NCBI RefSeq assembly: GCF_901482695.1
Contig: NZ_LR590484.1
Location: 2,294,001 to 2,358,000 of the forward strand
DNA: 64,000 nucleotides
Direction of reading: 5' to 3'
DNA from: Sphingobacterium thalpophilum
GTDB taxonomy: Bacteria > Bacteroidota > Bacteroidia > Sphingobacteriales > Sphingobacteriaceae
Within the stretch, counting starts at the first letter, position 1; every line of letters begins with the position of its first letter. Shown here piece by piece: positions 1-9,369 of the stretch. The notes below the pieces were generated by a model. That model saw only the letters and a program-made list of their open reading frames with translations, was not told the DNA's origin and ran no database searches. Made by a program: the position numbers and the translations under genes.

Positions 1-228
1 GATATGGATACCTGGACCAAAGCCAGCGCTTCGCTAGGACTGGGGCCGCATAATTATTATTTAAATGCCAATGACCGGGCGGCAATGGAACAGGACTTCG
101 GTGTGGACCGCACGCCAGGTTATCTGTGGATTGATCCGCAGACACGCCGCATCTTGTCACTTGCCGGTGAAGATCCTGCCTTACCGCAGTTCATAAATAA
201 GGTAAGGGAGTTTCTGAATAAGCATTGA
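1..228 (+). CDS. Thioredoxin-like (TlpA-type) protein, C-terminal fragment
   Basis: The reading frame is open from the first base to a TGA at 226-228, so this is the last 75 residues of a gene that begins outside the window. The segment TPGYLWIDPQTRRIL has the cis-proline and following beta strand typical of the thioredoxin fold in TlpA/ResA-like proteins, followed by a C-terminal helix. The CxxC active site, if present, would lie upstream and cannot be checked. A periplasmic thiol-disulfide or thioredoxin-like role is inferred from the fold only. The 210 bp after it contain no gene. Confidence 0.6.
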   Translation, partial: DMDTWTKASASLGLGPHNYYLNANDRAAMEQDFGVDRTPGYLWIDPQTRRILSLAGEDPALPQFINKVREFLNKH

Positions 229-396
229 CACTTTGAGCGACTTATCGTCTGATAGCATGGCTACACCAGTTATAAACCATGGAGATGGTCCAGCAAAGAC
301 TCGGTAGACTGCGACCGCGCCGACGCAAAAAATGAGGCTATCGTGTCCGGTAGGATAAATAGTGAAGTAATTAACCTTTATTGTCTTAAAAATCGT

Positions 397-404
397 TATA
401 TTTG
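397..404 (+). promoter_or_regulatory. Candidate Bacteroidota -7 element of the AraC-family gene
   Basis: TATATTTG matches the Bacteroidota -7 consensus TAnnTTTG exactly and lies 34 bp before the ATG at 439. A TTG sits at 381-383, but the 13-bp spacing is shorter than the usual 17-23 bp, so only the -7 element is supported. Confidence 0.4.
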
Positions 405-438
405 ACATAAAAGTTTAATATTTGTTATTCTACAAGCG

Positions 439-1299
439 ATGAAAGTTGTTCAGTTTACAGTTCCGGTAGTTTACCAAGGCTCAATTTGTGTACAAGAGGA
501 CATCTTGCCTTCCTTCTATAGCAATTATCACCGGCATAAAGAGATTCAATTGACTTATATCTTAAAAGGCAGGGGAACTTTTATGATCGGTAACTTCACC
601 CACAGCTTTGAGGAGAATGAGATCTATATCGTGGATGCGGACGAACCACATATGTTCAAGACTGCCGAAGACATAAAAGATGGCATTCACGCCATTCACA
701 TCTTCTTCGATTATGCACATTTTAAATCTTTTCTGGATTTTCCCGAGTTTGACGATGTTAAATATTTTCTGGAACACATCAGTGTGAGTAAGAAATTGGA
801 CGCTGCACATGCTATTGCATTGAAAGAGCGGTTTATTCAGATCAATGACAGTGCCGGTATCGATAGATTATTATCTTTTGTGAAGCTGATCAACTTCCTG
901 AGCAAAAAAGTGGATCAGTGGACATCTCTATATACAGGTATCCCGCAAAAGAAATTTTCGGATGCAGAAGGACTACGTATCAACGAAATCTTCCAGTATA
1001 CTTTTCAACATTTTGGAGATAAAATATCCCTTGAAGATATTGCGGCTGTTGCCCATATGACACCACATGCGTTCTGTAAGTATTTTAAAAAGCATACACG
1101 TAAGACCTATGTGACTTTTCTGAATGAGATACGGATTGAGCGGGCCTGTAAGATGCTGATCGACGAATCCTCGGAAAGCGTTTCCAACATTGCCTTTAAG
1201 ACTGGGTTCAATAATGTGGTCAACTTTAACCGGGTATTCAAGAAGATCACAAAACTCTCACCAAGTGAGTATGTCCATGAACACCGCATGCGCGACTAA
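439..1299 (+). CDS. AraC-family transcriptional regulator with N-terminal cupin
   Basis: 286 aa. The N-terminal half is a cupin-type sensor domain (HRHKEIQLTYI at 31-41, then a beta-rich run to about 75) like the AraC arabinose-binding family. The C-terminal third, about 190-285, is a double helix-turn-helix: the first helix pair lies around SLEDIAAVAHMTPHAF, the second around SVSNIAFKTGFNN, ending in the usual LSPSEYV. It should bind a small carbohydrate-like ligand and DNA in the cytoplasm. It stands alone on its strand with its own -7 element. Its target is unknown; the downstream M64/lipoprotein pair is the nearest candidate, by position only. Confidence 0.9.
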   Translation: MKVVQFTVPVVYQGSICVQEDILPSFYSNYHRHKEIQLTYILKGRGTFMIGNFTHSFEENEIYIVDADEPHMFKTAEDIKDGIHAIHIFFDYAHFKSFLDFPEFDDVKYFLEHISVSKKLDAAHAIALKERFIQINDSAGIDRLLSFVKLINFLSKKVDQWTSLYTGIPQKKFSDAEGLRINEIFQYTFQHFGDKISLEDIAAVAHMTPHAFCKYFKKHTRKTYVTFLNEIRIERACKMLIDESSESVSNIAFKTGFNNVVNFNRVFKKITKLSPSEYVHEHRMRD

Positions 1300-1432
1300 T
1301 GAACTGTCGGCTCTTCAGAAACTGGTAGCTTGAAGCAACCGTAGCCTTTCTAAAAATTTAGCAGTTCTGTGCTTTGATAATATCGGAGAAGCAGTCATCA
1401 ATAAAGTTTTAATGTTTGCAGTGCTAAAATGC

Positions 1433-1440
1433 TATTTTTG
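1433..1440 (+). promoter_or_regulatory. Candidate -7 element upstream of the M64 peptidase
   Basis: TATTTTTG fits TAnnTTTG exactly and lies 22 bp before the ATG at 1463. A TTTG at 1415-1418 is too close (14 bp) to be a typical -33 element. Confidence 0.35.
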
Positions 1441-1462
1441 AGGGCTAACGATTATTGCTGTC

Positions 1463-3181
1463 ATGAATAAACATCTACTTGTGTTGCTTATTGCGCTGCT
1501 AGGCATTTTTGGACAGGCTAAGGCGCAGTCCGGTATTTTTAGAATCGACACCTTACAATTTCAGGGAACGGACAAGCATATGGTTAATCTTGTGATCGTA
1601 GGTGACGGTTACACAAAGGAGCAACTGGATGACTATGCCGCAGATGCCAGGCAATTTACGAACTACTTTTTCTCGATAGAACCCTTTAAGCAATACAGCA
1701 ACTTCTTTAATGTTTTTGCCATCCGGACGATATCTGCGGAATCGGGGGCCACACACGACTGCAAAGCCAGTGACTGTGTGCACGGTGCGACAGATCTCAG
1801 CAAATATCCTAAACGCTATAATAAGTTCACAAGGGACCATGCTGTTCCGGTCAGTCATCCGAACACAATTTTTGGCAGCAGCTTTGACAACGGTGGGCTG
1901 CATCGCTTGGTCGTACCACAAAAGAATGATGCGATTGAAGCAGTGCTGAAGACCCATGTCCCGAACTACACGCAGGTCGTAGTCTTGGTCAATTCACCAT
2001 TTTATGGTGGTTCAGGAGGGAAATGGGCCACATCGACTGTCAACTTCAAAAGCAATGATATTGCCGTGCATGAAATAGGCCATTCATTTGCACAACTGGC
2101 AGATGAATATTGGGCTGGAAATCAGTATGCGATAGAATCCGTCAACCGCTCGCAGTCGGCAGACCCTAACCGTGTGCCCTGGAAGTACTGGCTGGGCAAA
2201 GATGGGGTAGGAATCTATTCTTATGGCGGCAAAGGGTCGCCTTCCAATTGGTTCAGACCACATGAGTATTGTAAAATGCAGTATCTCATCGCTCCGTTCT
2301 GTCCGGTGTGTCAGGAGCAATTTGTGGCGGCCATCAAACGAAAATCCAGTCCTTTCATTGCTGTCCGGCCAGTATTGAATAACGTATTACAGTTGGACAG
2401 CGTCCAGAAATTTGCACTGCGTCTTGCTAAACCCTCGCCCAATACATTTAGAACGACCTGGTTATTAAACAATGAGGTCATAGCCCGTGATAGGGATTCC
2501 ATCTATTTGGATCCGGGGATGATGACTGTGGGAGAGAATACATTGAAAGTACTTGTGCAAGATACCACGGATCTGCTCCGCAACCCTGAATATGTGAATC
2601 ACAGGGACTCTATTGTGTGGAGATTGAATCAAAAAGTAGCTCTGGATCTTAAGCCACCCCTCACGGCTTGGGCAGATACGCTTGAAACCTGCTACGGTGG
2701 CGATCAAGTGCTCAGCATCAGAAAACCAGTCGCGGGAGTTGTATACCAGTGGTACGATGCGTTGAGCGAAAGTCCGGCCGGAATGGGTGAGAACATTTCT
2801 GTCCAGCATCTCAAAACAAGCAGACCCTACAGTGTGGTGGCGCTCTGGAAAGGTAAGAGGTCTGCATCATCACGCGTGGTACTCCAGACATTGCCGCCGC
2901 TGGATAAGCCAAAAGATATCAGGGTGAAAATCGACAAAAAGAAAGATGTTGTCCGACTGAGCGTCAACGAAAAGCCGGAAGACCGTTACAATTACATCTG
3001 GCTACAGGCAGACGGCAGTCCAATCTATGAATGGGATGAATTCAACGGTGAATACGTCCGTCCGACAGGAAGAAACGATAAACTTACTCTTCCTTGGTCA
3101 AAGGGAATCCGGAAAGTATATGTGCAGAAGGTAGACAAGATAAGCACCTGTAAAAGTGAACTTTTCGAGGTAACTTTTTAG
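1463..3181 (+). CDS. Secreted M64-family (IgA peptidase-like) zinc metallopeptidase
   Basis: 572 aa. A signal peptide (residues 1-22, ending AKAQ) precedes a catalytic domain. The zinc motif HEIGHSFAQLADEYW begins at His203, giving His203, Glu204 and His207 with a downstream acidic residue. The early VIVGDGYTKEQLDDY and the Cys-containing segment KMQYLIAPFCPVCQ fit family M64, whose founding member is a Clostridium ramosum IgA peptidase. The last 260 residues are beta-rich and resemble Ig-like domains. Expected location is periplasm or cell surface. The next gene, a lipoprotein 76 bp on, is probably co-transcribed. Cleavage of IgA itself is not implied; most Bacteroidota homologues have no known substrate. 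Confidence 0.88.
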   Translation: MNKHLLVLLIALLGIFGQAKAQSGIFRIDTLQFQGTDKHMVNLVIVGDGYTKEQLDDYAADARQFTNYFFSIEPFKQYSNFFNVFAIRTISAESGATHDCKASDCVHGATDLSKYPKRYNKFTRDHAVPVSHPNTIFGSSFDNGGLHRLVVPQKNDAIEAVLKTHVPNYTQVVVLVNSPFYGGSGGKWATSTVNFKSNDIAVHEIGHSFAQLADEYWAGNQYAIESVNRSQSADPNRVPWKYWLGKDGVGIYSYGGKGSPSNWFRPHEYCKMQYLIAPFCPVCQEQFVAAIKRKSSPFIAVRPVLNNVLQLDSVQKFALRLAKPSPNTFRTTWLLNNEVIARDRDSIYLDPGMMTVGENTLKVLVQDTTDLLRNPEYVNHRDSIVWRLNQKVALDLKPPLTAWADTLETCYGGDQVLSIRKPVAGVVYQWYDALSESPAGMGENISVQHLKTSRPYSVVALWKGKRSASSRVVLQTLPPLDKPKDIRVKIDKKKDVVRLSVNEKPEDRYNYIWLQADGSPIYEWDEFNGEYVRPTGRNDKLTLPWSKGIRKVYVQKVDKISTCKSELFEVTF

Positions 3182-3257
3182 TGACAGTTTAAGTTTAATG
3201 GATTGGCTTTGTTAATTTTATACTGCCGATTAATTAACTTATAAATCATTCATAGTT

Positions 3258-4700
3258 ATGAAAAAAAGATCCAGGTTGACTTGGGGTGCTTTTTCATGCT
3301 TATGCATCTCGATTTTAGCCGTAGCTCCATCTTGTAAGAAAAACACAAAACTTCCGGATGAAAGCATTGAAAAAACGCATGCAGTAAAATTCAAGATCAA
3401 GGATTTTGAAACGGTTGTAACACCGTTAAAAACACAGTCCGGCCACTCTAAACTGGCCGCCAACTCCCAAAATGATAACAAAGAGCAGTTGTTGTATCAT
3501 TGGGATTTTGACAATAGCAGTGCCGCACCTACCGCTGCACTAGACGATGCCGCTCTGATCGACTACAACAACGGTAAAACCGATTACGGTTTTGTGGCCG
3601 GGTGGCCCAATACAGGAAAAGCCATTAGTTTCAAAGGTGCGAAAGAGATTCTGATCAAGATCCCCGCATCGGGTATAAGGGCTTTGAGCCAGCTGTCATT
3701 TGATGCAAACAGCTCCGGAACCGGACCGCGGGCATTGGTGCTCAGCTATTCTACTGATAGGGGAAATACCTTTAGGCCCTTAACCGACACTTTACATTAT
3801 CCCATAGATCTGACAACGACAGCAAAGTTTTCCATTACCCAGTCTCTCGCGGCGGTTGAACTTTCCGCCACGGCCTCCTACTGGTTAAAAATTGCGCTGT
3901 TTGAGGGCAATAGGCCGGTGGGAAATAGCTACAATGAAAATACTGGGACTTTCAAAATGGATAACCTGAAAATCATAGGCGCTACCGACGAGTCTATACT
4001 ACCCAGCAAGCTTTACTATCATATTTTTGATGCTGGGACAAAAATGCTGGTCAAATCAGGTTCCCTCAGTGCCAAAGAGTCATTCGATGTCGCTCTGCCA
4101 ACGGGGGCATACTACTTCAGTCTGATTGTCAAAAATTCGACAGATCCGTTGATCTTTCCGTCTACAATAAACGATATCAGAAGTCTGGCTGTGTCAAACC
4201 CCTTCCATGAACAGCTAGCCGAAATATTTGCTGCCCGGGATACGTTTGAAGTGAAAGAGTCGATCGACCGTGTACTGACAGTGGACCGGATTTACAGCGA
4301 AATTAAATTCGAGAGCCTAGATTCCGAAGATCTGAGCCGGATTGATAGCATCCATATCCGTCAACTCCATGCCGCATTTCAATATTATCCCTTCGCGTCT
4401 GCAGCAAATGATAAGCAGGATCAGACAGTCCTCCGTCTCGTTCCCGGCTTTAGTGTGACAAACAAGACCTTCCGTTTTCACCAATTCATGGGTGATATAG
4501 CACAAGATGTCCCCATCAAATACGAACTGACCCTATTCAAAGACGGAGCAGCCGTACGTGTTTTTGAACTCGGAAGCGCAATCCGCAACAATGTACAGAT
4601 CCTGTTCAGAGGTAAGCTGCTGGAAGGTGTCGGTGCTTCGCAGGGGTTTCAGGTGGTCAAAAATGAAAAATGGCGGGATGCGGTGGTGGTCGACTACTGA
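3258..4700 (+). CDS. Predicted lipoprotein of unknown function
   Basis: 480 aa. The N-terminus is a lipoprotein signal, with hydrophobic residues 14-24 and a lipobox-like AVAPSC placing the lipidated Cys at 26, followed by KK. Residues about 75-240 (YHWDFDNSS to KMDNLKIIG) read like a beta-sandwich of the concanavalin/CBM type seen in Bacteroidota surface lipoproteins. The C-terminal part is also beta-rich with no motif I recognise. It lies 76 bp after the M64 peptidase, and a bidirectional terminator follows, so the two probably form one transcription unit. Function is unknown; a surface binding partner of the peptidase is an inference from position. Confidence 0.75.
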   Translation: MKKRSRLTWGAFSCLCISILAVAPSCKKNTKLPDESIEKTHAVKFKIKDFETVVTPLKTQSGHSKLAANSQNDNKEQLLYHWDFDNSSAAPTAALDDAALIDYNNGKTDYGFVAGWPNTGKAISFKGAKEILIKIPASGIRALSQLSFDANSSGTGPRALVLSYSTDRGNTFRPLTDTLHYPIDLTTTAKFSITQSLAAVELSATASYWLKIALFEGNRPVGNSYNENTGTFKMDNLKIIGATDESILPSKLYYHIFDAGTKMLVKSGSLSAKESFDVALPTGAYYFSLIVKNSTDPLIFPSTINDIRSLAVSNPFHEQLAEIFAARDTFEVKESIDRVLTVDRIYSEIKFESLDSEDLSRIDSIHIRQLHAAFQYYPFASAANDKQDQTVLRLVPGFSVTNKTFRFHQFMGDIAQDVPIKYELTLFKDGAAVRVFELGSAIRNNVQILFRGKLLEGVGASQGFQVVKNEKWRDAVVVDY

Positions 4701-4801
4701 TGTTGGTGCCCCAACAAAACGTTCATGTCTTCACTTACAGCATCAATGAAAAGCCATTGAAGGTTATTTCTGATCGTTGTAAAAGAACACATACTTTCCA
4801 T

Positions 4802-4841
4802 AAAAAACGGCGGTCCATACTTGCATGGACCGCCGTTTTTT
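4802..4841. terminator. Bidirectional intrinsic terminator
   Basis: A perfect 11-bp stem (4808-4818 with 4825-4835, 6-nt loop) is flanked by six A on the left and six T on the right. It can therefore end transcription from both the lipoprotein gene (+) and glyS (-), which converge here. Confidence 0.9.
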
Positions 4842-4859
4842 ATGGCTGACAAACGAGAG

Positions 4860-6329
4860 TTATACCAATTTTTTCAATAAGGTATTCCATCCCGCAAGAT
4901 CATGTAAGATTCTCTCCAGGTCGGCAATTGCGACACGCTCCTGCTCCATACTGTCGCGGTGACGGATGGTCACGGTATTGTCCTGCAATGAATCGTAATC
5001 AACGGTGATGCAGATGGGTGTTCCGATCGCGTCCTGACGGCGGTAACGTTTACCAATGGCATCTTTTTCGTCATATTGGACATTGAAGTCCAGTTTTAAC
5101 GTATTGAGGATTTCACGTGCTTTTTCAGGTAGGCCGTCTTTTTTCGTTAAAGGCAGGATCGCTGCTTTCACCGGCGCCAGTGCCGGCGGAAATTTCAATA
5201 CCACGCGCGAATCCTGTTTGTCCGCTGTGGAAAGATCTTCCTGTACCAGTGAGTTGCATAGCACGGTCAAGAAAAGGCGGTCTAATCCGATGGATGTCTC
5301 AATGACATATGGAATGTAATTTTGATTGATCTCCGGATCGAAATATTGCATTTTCTTTTTCGAGTATTCCTGATGCTGCTTTAAGTCGAAGTCTGTACGT
5401 GAATGGATACCTTCCACTTCTTTAAATCCGAAAGGAAAGTTAAATTCGATATCCACTGCTGCATTGGCGTAATGCGCTAACTTGTCATGGTCATGATAGC
5501 GGTAGTTGGCCGGATCAAAACCTAGCGCCAGGTGCCATTTTAAACGGGTCTCTTTCCACTTGTTGTACCATTCCAGTTCTGTACCCGGGCGGCAAAAGAA
5601 TTGCATCTCCATCTGTTCAAATTCGCGCATGCGCATAATGAATTGACGTGCAATGACCTCATTACGGAACGCCTTACCGATCTGGGCGATACCAAACGGA
5701 ATTTTCATGCGGCCAGTTTTCTGAACATTCAGGAAGTTGACGAAGATACCCTGTGCGGTTTCCGGACGAAGGTACACTTGATCTGCGCCATCTGCCATGG
5801 CACCCATCTGTGTAGCAAACATCAGGTTGAATTGACGTACTTCAGTCCAATTTTTGGTGCCTGAAACCGGGCATACAATATTGTGTTCTTCTATGATTGA
5901 CTTTAAGCCTGCAAGGTCATCAGCATTCAAAGCAGTGTTCAGTGCTTCCAGGAGCGCCGCTGCTTCCGCTGTCTTGCCATCGGCTTCATAACGGGCAATC
6001 TTATCTTCAATCAATTGATCGGCACGGTAACGTTTTTTCGAGTCTTTATTGTCGATCATGGGATCATTAAACCCGTCGACGTGTCCTGAAGCTTTCCAGG
6101 TTGTGGGATGCATGAAAATCGCGGCATCAATACCCACTATATTTTCGTGCAGCTGCACCATCGATTTCCACCAATAGGTCTTGAGGTTATTTTTAAGTTC
6201 TGAACCTAGCTGACCATAATCGTAAACGGCACTTAGTCCGTCATATATTTCGCTTGATTGGAATACAAAACCGTATTCCTTCGCGTGTGATACTACACTT
6301 TTGAAAAAATCGTCTGTCTGTTTGCTCAT
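4860..6329 (-). CDS. glyS: Glycyl-tRNA synthetase (alpha2 type)
   Basis: 489 aa. Charges tRNA-Gly with glycine in the cytoplasm. The sequence starts MSKQTDDFFKSVVSHAKEYG and contains the class II core, with YLRPETAQGIF as motif 2 region, FRNEVIARQFIMRMREFEQME, and motif 3 near SIGLDRLF. The C-terminal domain has the anticodon-binding fold (PVKAAILPL...). It is the single-chain dimeric type, not the alpha2beta2 type. The ATG at 6329 is preferred; a TTG at 6338 would add three residues. A heptanucleotide repeat tract (6342-6369) lies directly upstream, between it and bcp. Confidence 0.95.
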   Translation of the reverse strand: MSKQTDDFFKSVVSHAKEYGFVFQSSEIYDGLSAVYDYGQLGSELKNNLKTYWWKSMVQLHENIVGIDAAIFMHPTTWKASGHVDGFNDPMIDNKDSKKRYRADQLIEDKIARYEADGKTAEAAALLEALNTALNADDLAGLKSIIEEHNIVCPVSGTKNWTEVRQFNLMFATQMGAMADGADQVYLRPETAQGIFVNFLNVQKTGRMKIPFGIAQIGKAFRNEVIARQFIMRMREFEQMEMQFFCRPGTELEWYNKWKETRLKWHLALGFDPANYRYHDHDKLAHYANAAVDIEFNFPFGFKEVEGIHSRTDFDLKQHQEYSKKKMQYFDPEINQNYIPYVIETSIGLDRLFLTVLCNSLVQEDLSTADKQDSRVVLKFPPALAPVKAAILPLTKKDGLPEKAREILNTLKLDFNVQYDEKDAIGKRYRRQDAIGTPICITVDYDSLQDNTVTIRHRDSMEQERVAIADLERILHDLAGWNTLLKKLV

Positions 6330-6341
6330 AAGTGGCAAATA

Positions 6342-6369
6342 TAGATATTAGTATTTAGATTTTAGATAT
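6342..6369. repeat. Heptanucleotide tandem array A (4 units)
   Basis: Four contiguous 7-mers: TAGATAT, TAGTATT, TAGATTT, TAGATAT. The array begins 13 bp upstream of the glyS ATG, and its last unit overlaps the bcp stop codon (6362-6364). Related arrays lie upstream of leuB, ilvB and atpC. Confidence 0.8.
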
Positions 6370-6832
6370 GTGATTTCGCTAAATCGCGGATCTGCTGTGA
6401 GGCATTCTTGTTGTCCACCTTGTTGATGATATGCTGGATGATGCCGTTTTCATCGATCACAAAGGTCGTCCGGGCAGTACCCATATATTTCTTGCCGTAC
6501 ATGTTTTTTTCTACCCACACCCCAAAAGCTTCAACAAGGCTCTTGTCCTCATCTACGAGGAGCTGGAAAGGCAGTTCGTGCTTGTCAATAAATTTGCGGT
6601 GTGAGGCTTCACTGTCCACACTGACACCGATGATCTCATATCCATCTTTTTTTAAAGATTGATAGTTATCCCTAAAGTTACAAGCTTCTGTCGTGCAGCC
6701 CGGAGTGTTGTCTTTTGGATAAAAGTATAGAATAACTTTTTTTCCTCTGAAATCAGCGAGATGGACGGTTTCGCCATTTTGATTTTTTGCACTGAAATCT
6801 GGTGCTTGCTGTCCTATTTCTAGTGTTGCCAT
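6362..6832 (-). CDS. bcp: Thioredoxin-dependent thiol peroxidase (BCP/PrxQ peroxiredoxin)
   Basis: 156 aa, the normal family length. Reduces hydrogen peroxide and organic hydroperoxides in the cytoplasm, using thioredoxin as reductant. The peroxidatic Cys46 sits in TPGCTTEAC with the resolving Cys51 five residues later, the pattern of the BCP/PrxQ subgroup. The start MATLEIGQQAPDF is typical. It lies just upstream of glyS on the same strand with only the heptamer tract between them, so co-transcription is possible. Confidence 0.95.
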   Translation of the reverse strand: MATLEIGQQAPDFSAKNQNGETVHLADFRGKKVILYFYPKDNTPGCTTEACNFRDNYQSLKKDGYEIIGVSVDSEASHRKFIDKHELPFQLLVDEDKSLVEAFGVWVEKNMYGKKYMGTARTTFVIDENGIIQHIINKVDNKNASQQIRDLAKSHI

Positions 6833-6956
6833 AAGTATGATCTATTTAGCCTATTAAGATACGATATTATCTGATGAAACTACCAGCAACTGCTTAAACA
6901 AGTTTACCAAATGACAGTAGCCCAAAGTATATGCTGTCATTGGATTAACTTTTACG

Positions 6957-8690
6957 TTAGCGGATGAAAGAAGCTTCGTACACTTTTAAATTGTCTTTAT
7001 TGTCTTTGACCTCCAATTTGAAGACATGGTTGCCGGCAGCCAGATTCGGTTCGAAATCGTGCCAGACATGTCTGGTTTTCGGATCATATTTCATCAGGAC
7101 CCATTTACCGTCAATGTATGCATTGAAAGTATCGATGCCTGATAGGTTGTCACTGATCGTAAAGTCGATCGACCGCTGCCGGGATACATTCTTTCCATCT
7201 GTGAGATTACGTGCGGTGATGATCGGCGCAATGGTATCCACCGCGACATAGAAGCCTCCAAATTCACGTACATTGGCCACTACCCAGCCATCTTCGTATT
7301 TCCCGCCCTGTGCGCCGCCGCTAGCAGAGACGATCAATGCTTTATCGTATAATCGTGCTGGCAAACTAAAGTCGGGCTTGATCATCAGTTTATAATAACC
7401 GAATACAGGAATGTATGAATTATGGATATAGTGCATAGCGGAGTAGCCCTTCGCTGGCTTGGCGCCCTGAGCATAGTTGAAATAAAGATCGTTGTAGAGG
7501 ATGTTTTTGCCCATATAGACCCTGGCGTTCTCCGCTTCATATTTATTTTCATCTCCGTAATGGAACATTTTGAGTCCTGCGGCCGGTTTGCGGCTTATGG
7601 ATAATGTCGGACTGTTCTGCACTGTAAAGTTCAATTCGCTTCTATTTCCCTGGACATCCTTGACGACATATTTGACTTCATGTACATCGTTATCTTTTAA
7701 TTCGATCGTGCCCAGCTTGTTCAGAGACTTGTAGATGCTGATCGGATTGTTGGGGTCTTTAAAACTTTTCTGTATCCGAACGCCGGATTTTTTAAAATAT
7801 GGATAGTCAATGTAGGACTGTATAGCCCGCGTCTGGTCAAAAGGAATAGATTCGAATACGACGGTGCTGATGTTTTTGTTGTCCAAAAAGAGTTCTATGG
7901 AATACACACCATAAGTAAAAGATATACCGCCACGTCTGTCGACTGTATTTATGCCAATTCCGAATGTGCCGTTAACGGGAATCGGTGCATTCGATGCCAA
8001 TGTGTACCTGCCATCACCTATAGCGCGTATCGTCTGATGCCTCCGGGGAGTATGCTCATCAAATAGTTCCCCACCCAGATCATAAATGGTGACCCCGCGG
8101 ATGACCGGTTTGACACCATCCGGAAATAGCAACCCAAAAAGTTGTGGGTTGAGCGGTAGCTGCGCTTTGGTGTCCCGGATTTCAAAATGAAGGTGCGGCC
8201 CAGCCGAACCACCGGTATTGCCCGAATTGGCAATAAATTCGCCCTTTTTTACCGGCACCTGATTCGGTTGTAAGAAGACATCCACATCAAATCGTTTTTG
8301 TTTATACTGCTCGTCTTTTACAATTGCAGCCAGTGCATCATTAAAGCTCTCGAGGTGCATATAAACCGAAGTATAACCATTCGGATGGTCAATATAAACG
8401 TAGTTGCCCCCACCGCCGATCTGTACCCTGACACGGGATACGAAACCTTCAGCTGCCGCATGAACCGGGATGTTGATCCGTTGTTGTGTGCGGTAATCAT
8501 CTCCACCGTGAAAATGTGTGGCCCGGAGTTCACCAAATGAACCAGAGGCCTGGGGTGCAATATGCATCGGCCGGCTAAAATAGTCCTGCGGATAGTTACG
8601 GCTTTTAATGATATCTTGTGCCTGGACCAGGCTACCTATAAACGGCAGCATACCGATCAGCATAGCTATTGTTTTGTTCATAGTTGTCAT
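6957..8690 (-). CDS. M23 (LytM-type) peptidase with C-terminal extension
   Basis: About 577 aa. A signal peptide (to about residue 25, LVQAQ) is followed directly by an M23 domain. Zinc ligands are visible in HFHGGDD (His61 and Asp65) and GPHLHFEI (His166 and His168). M23 enzymes cleave peptidoglycan cross-links in the periplasm. The remaining 400 residues are beta-rich with no recognised family; homologues of this architecture are common in Bacteroidota. The start at 8690 (MTTMNK) or 8681 (MNK) precedes the signal peptide. A longer reading to 8825 would overlap the FAA-hydrolase gene and bury the signal peptide, so I reject it. Confidence 0.88.
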   Translation of the reverse strand: MTTMNKTIAMLIGMLPFIGSLVQAQDIIKSRNYPQDYFSRPMHIAPQASGSFGELRATHFHGGDDYRTQQRINIPVHAAAEGFVSRVRVQIGGGGNYVYIDHPNGYTSVYMHLESFNDALAAIVKDEQYKQKRFDVDVFLQPNQVPVKKGEFIANSGNTGGSAGPHLHFEIRDTKAQLPLNPQLFGLLFPDGVKPVIRGVTIYDLGGELFDEHTPRRHQTIRAIGDGRYTLASNAPIPVNGTFGIGINTVDRRGGISFTYGVYSIELFLDNKNISTVVFESIPFDQTRAIQSYIDYPYFKKSGVRIQKSFKDPNNPISIYKSLNKLGTIELKDNDVHEVKYVVKDVQGNRSELNFTVQNSPTLSISRKPAAGLKMFHYGDENKYEAENARVYMGKNILYNDLYFNYAQGAKPAKGYSAMHYIHNSYIPVFGYYKLMIKPDFSLPARLYDKALIVSASGGAQGGKYEDGWVVANVREFGGFYVAVDTIAPIITARNLTDGKNVSRQRSIDFTISDNLSGIDTFNAYIDGKWVLMKYDPKTRHVWHDFEPNLAAGNHVFKLEVKDNKDNLKVYEASFIR

Positions 8691-8757
8691 GTTTAAGGAA
8701 TTCGCCCCGCGCGATTCAAGACCGGCACGTGGAACTATTTTGCAATGTGGCGTAGCC

Positions 8758-9369
8758 TTATTTGATTTTGCAGCTGAACATTTTCTGTGCCCCGATAAAT
8801 CCCTCCAGCACATCGCCGATTGCAACTGACGCCACTCCAGCGGGGGTCCCCGTATAAATCAGATCCCCTTTACGCAGCGTGATGAACCGTGAAATATATA
8901 CGATAAGGTCTTCAAAAGAAAAGATCATATCCTTGGTGTTCCCCTGTTGAACGGCCTGCCCATTCTGTTGCAAAGAGAAATCGATCGCGTAGATATCAGC
9001 AATTTCTTCCTTCGGAATCAAATTGCTGATGACTGCCGAATGATCAAAGGCCTTTGCCAATTCCCAGGGAAGACTTTTCGCTTTGAGTTCTTGTTGCACA
9101 TCCCTCGCGGTAAAATCGATACCCAGACCGATTGCATCATAGTAGCTTGCCGCAAATTTTGGGGTCACATGTCGGCCCTCTTTACAGATCCGCAGCACAA
9201 TTTCGGTCTCGAACTGGATATTTTTGGAAAATTCCGGATAATAGAAATCTTTGTTGTCTTTTAAAACAGCTGTATCAGGTTTTAAGAATATGATGGGATT
9301 TTCTGGAACAGGGTTATTGAGCTCTTTAGCGTGGTCTATGTAATTGCGACCGATTGCAATTATTTTCAT
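8758..9369 (-). CDS. Fumarylacetoacetate hydrolase (FAH) family protein
   Basis: 203 aa, a minimal FAH fold. The family includes fumarylpyruvate and acylpyruvate hydrolases and oxaloacetate decarboxylases. Family motifs are GRNYIDHAKE near the start, the metal ligands Glu54/Glu56 (FETEI) and Asp85 (GIDFTARD), and GTPAGV near the C-terminus. These small members most resemble acylpyruvase/oxaloacetate decarboxylase-type enzymes, but substrate cannot be fixed from sequence. The ATG at 9369 (MKIIAIGRNY) matches the conserved N-terminus; an upstream start at 9450 adds 27 unrelated residues. The M23 gene follows after 67 bp. Confidence 0.88.
   Translation of the reverse strand: MKIIAIGRNYIDHAKELNNPVPENPIIFLKPDTAVLKDNKDFYYPEFSKNIQFETEIVLRICKEGRHVTPKFAASYYDAIGLGIDFTARDVQQELKAKSLPWELAKAFDHSAVISNLIPKEEIADIYAIDFSLQQNGQAVQQGNTKDMIFSFEDLIVYISRFITLRKGDLIYTGTPAGVASVAIGDVLEGFIGAQKMFSCKIK

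Noticed and set aside
6336..6343. TATATTTG on the minus strand as a glyS promoter -7 element
   Set aside because: It would place the transcription start at the ATG, no -33 element lies at the right distance, and the bases overlap the edge of the heptad array.
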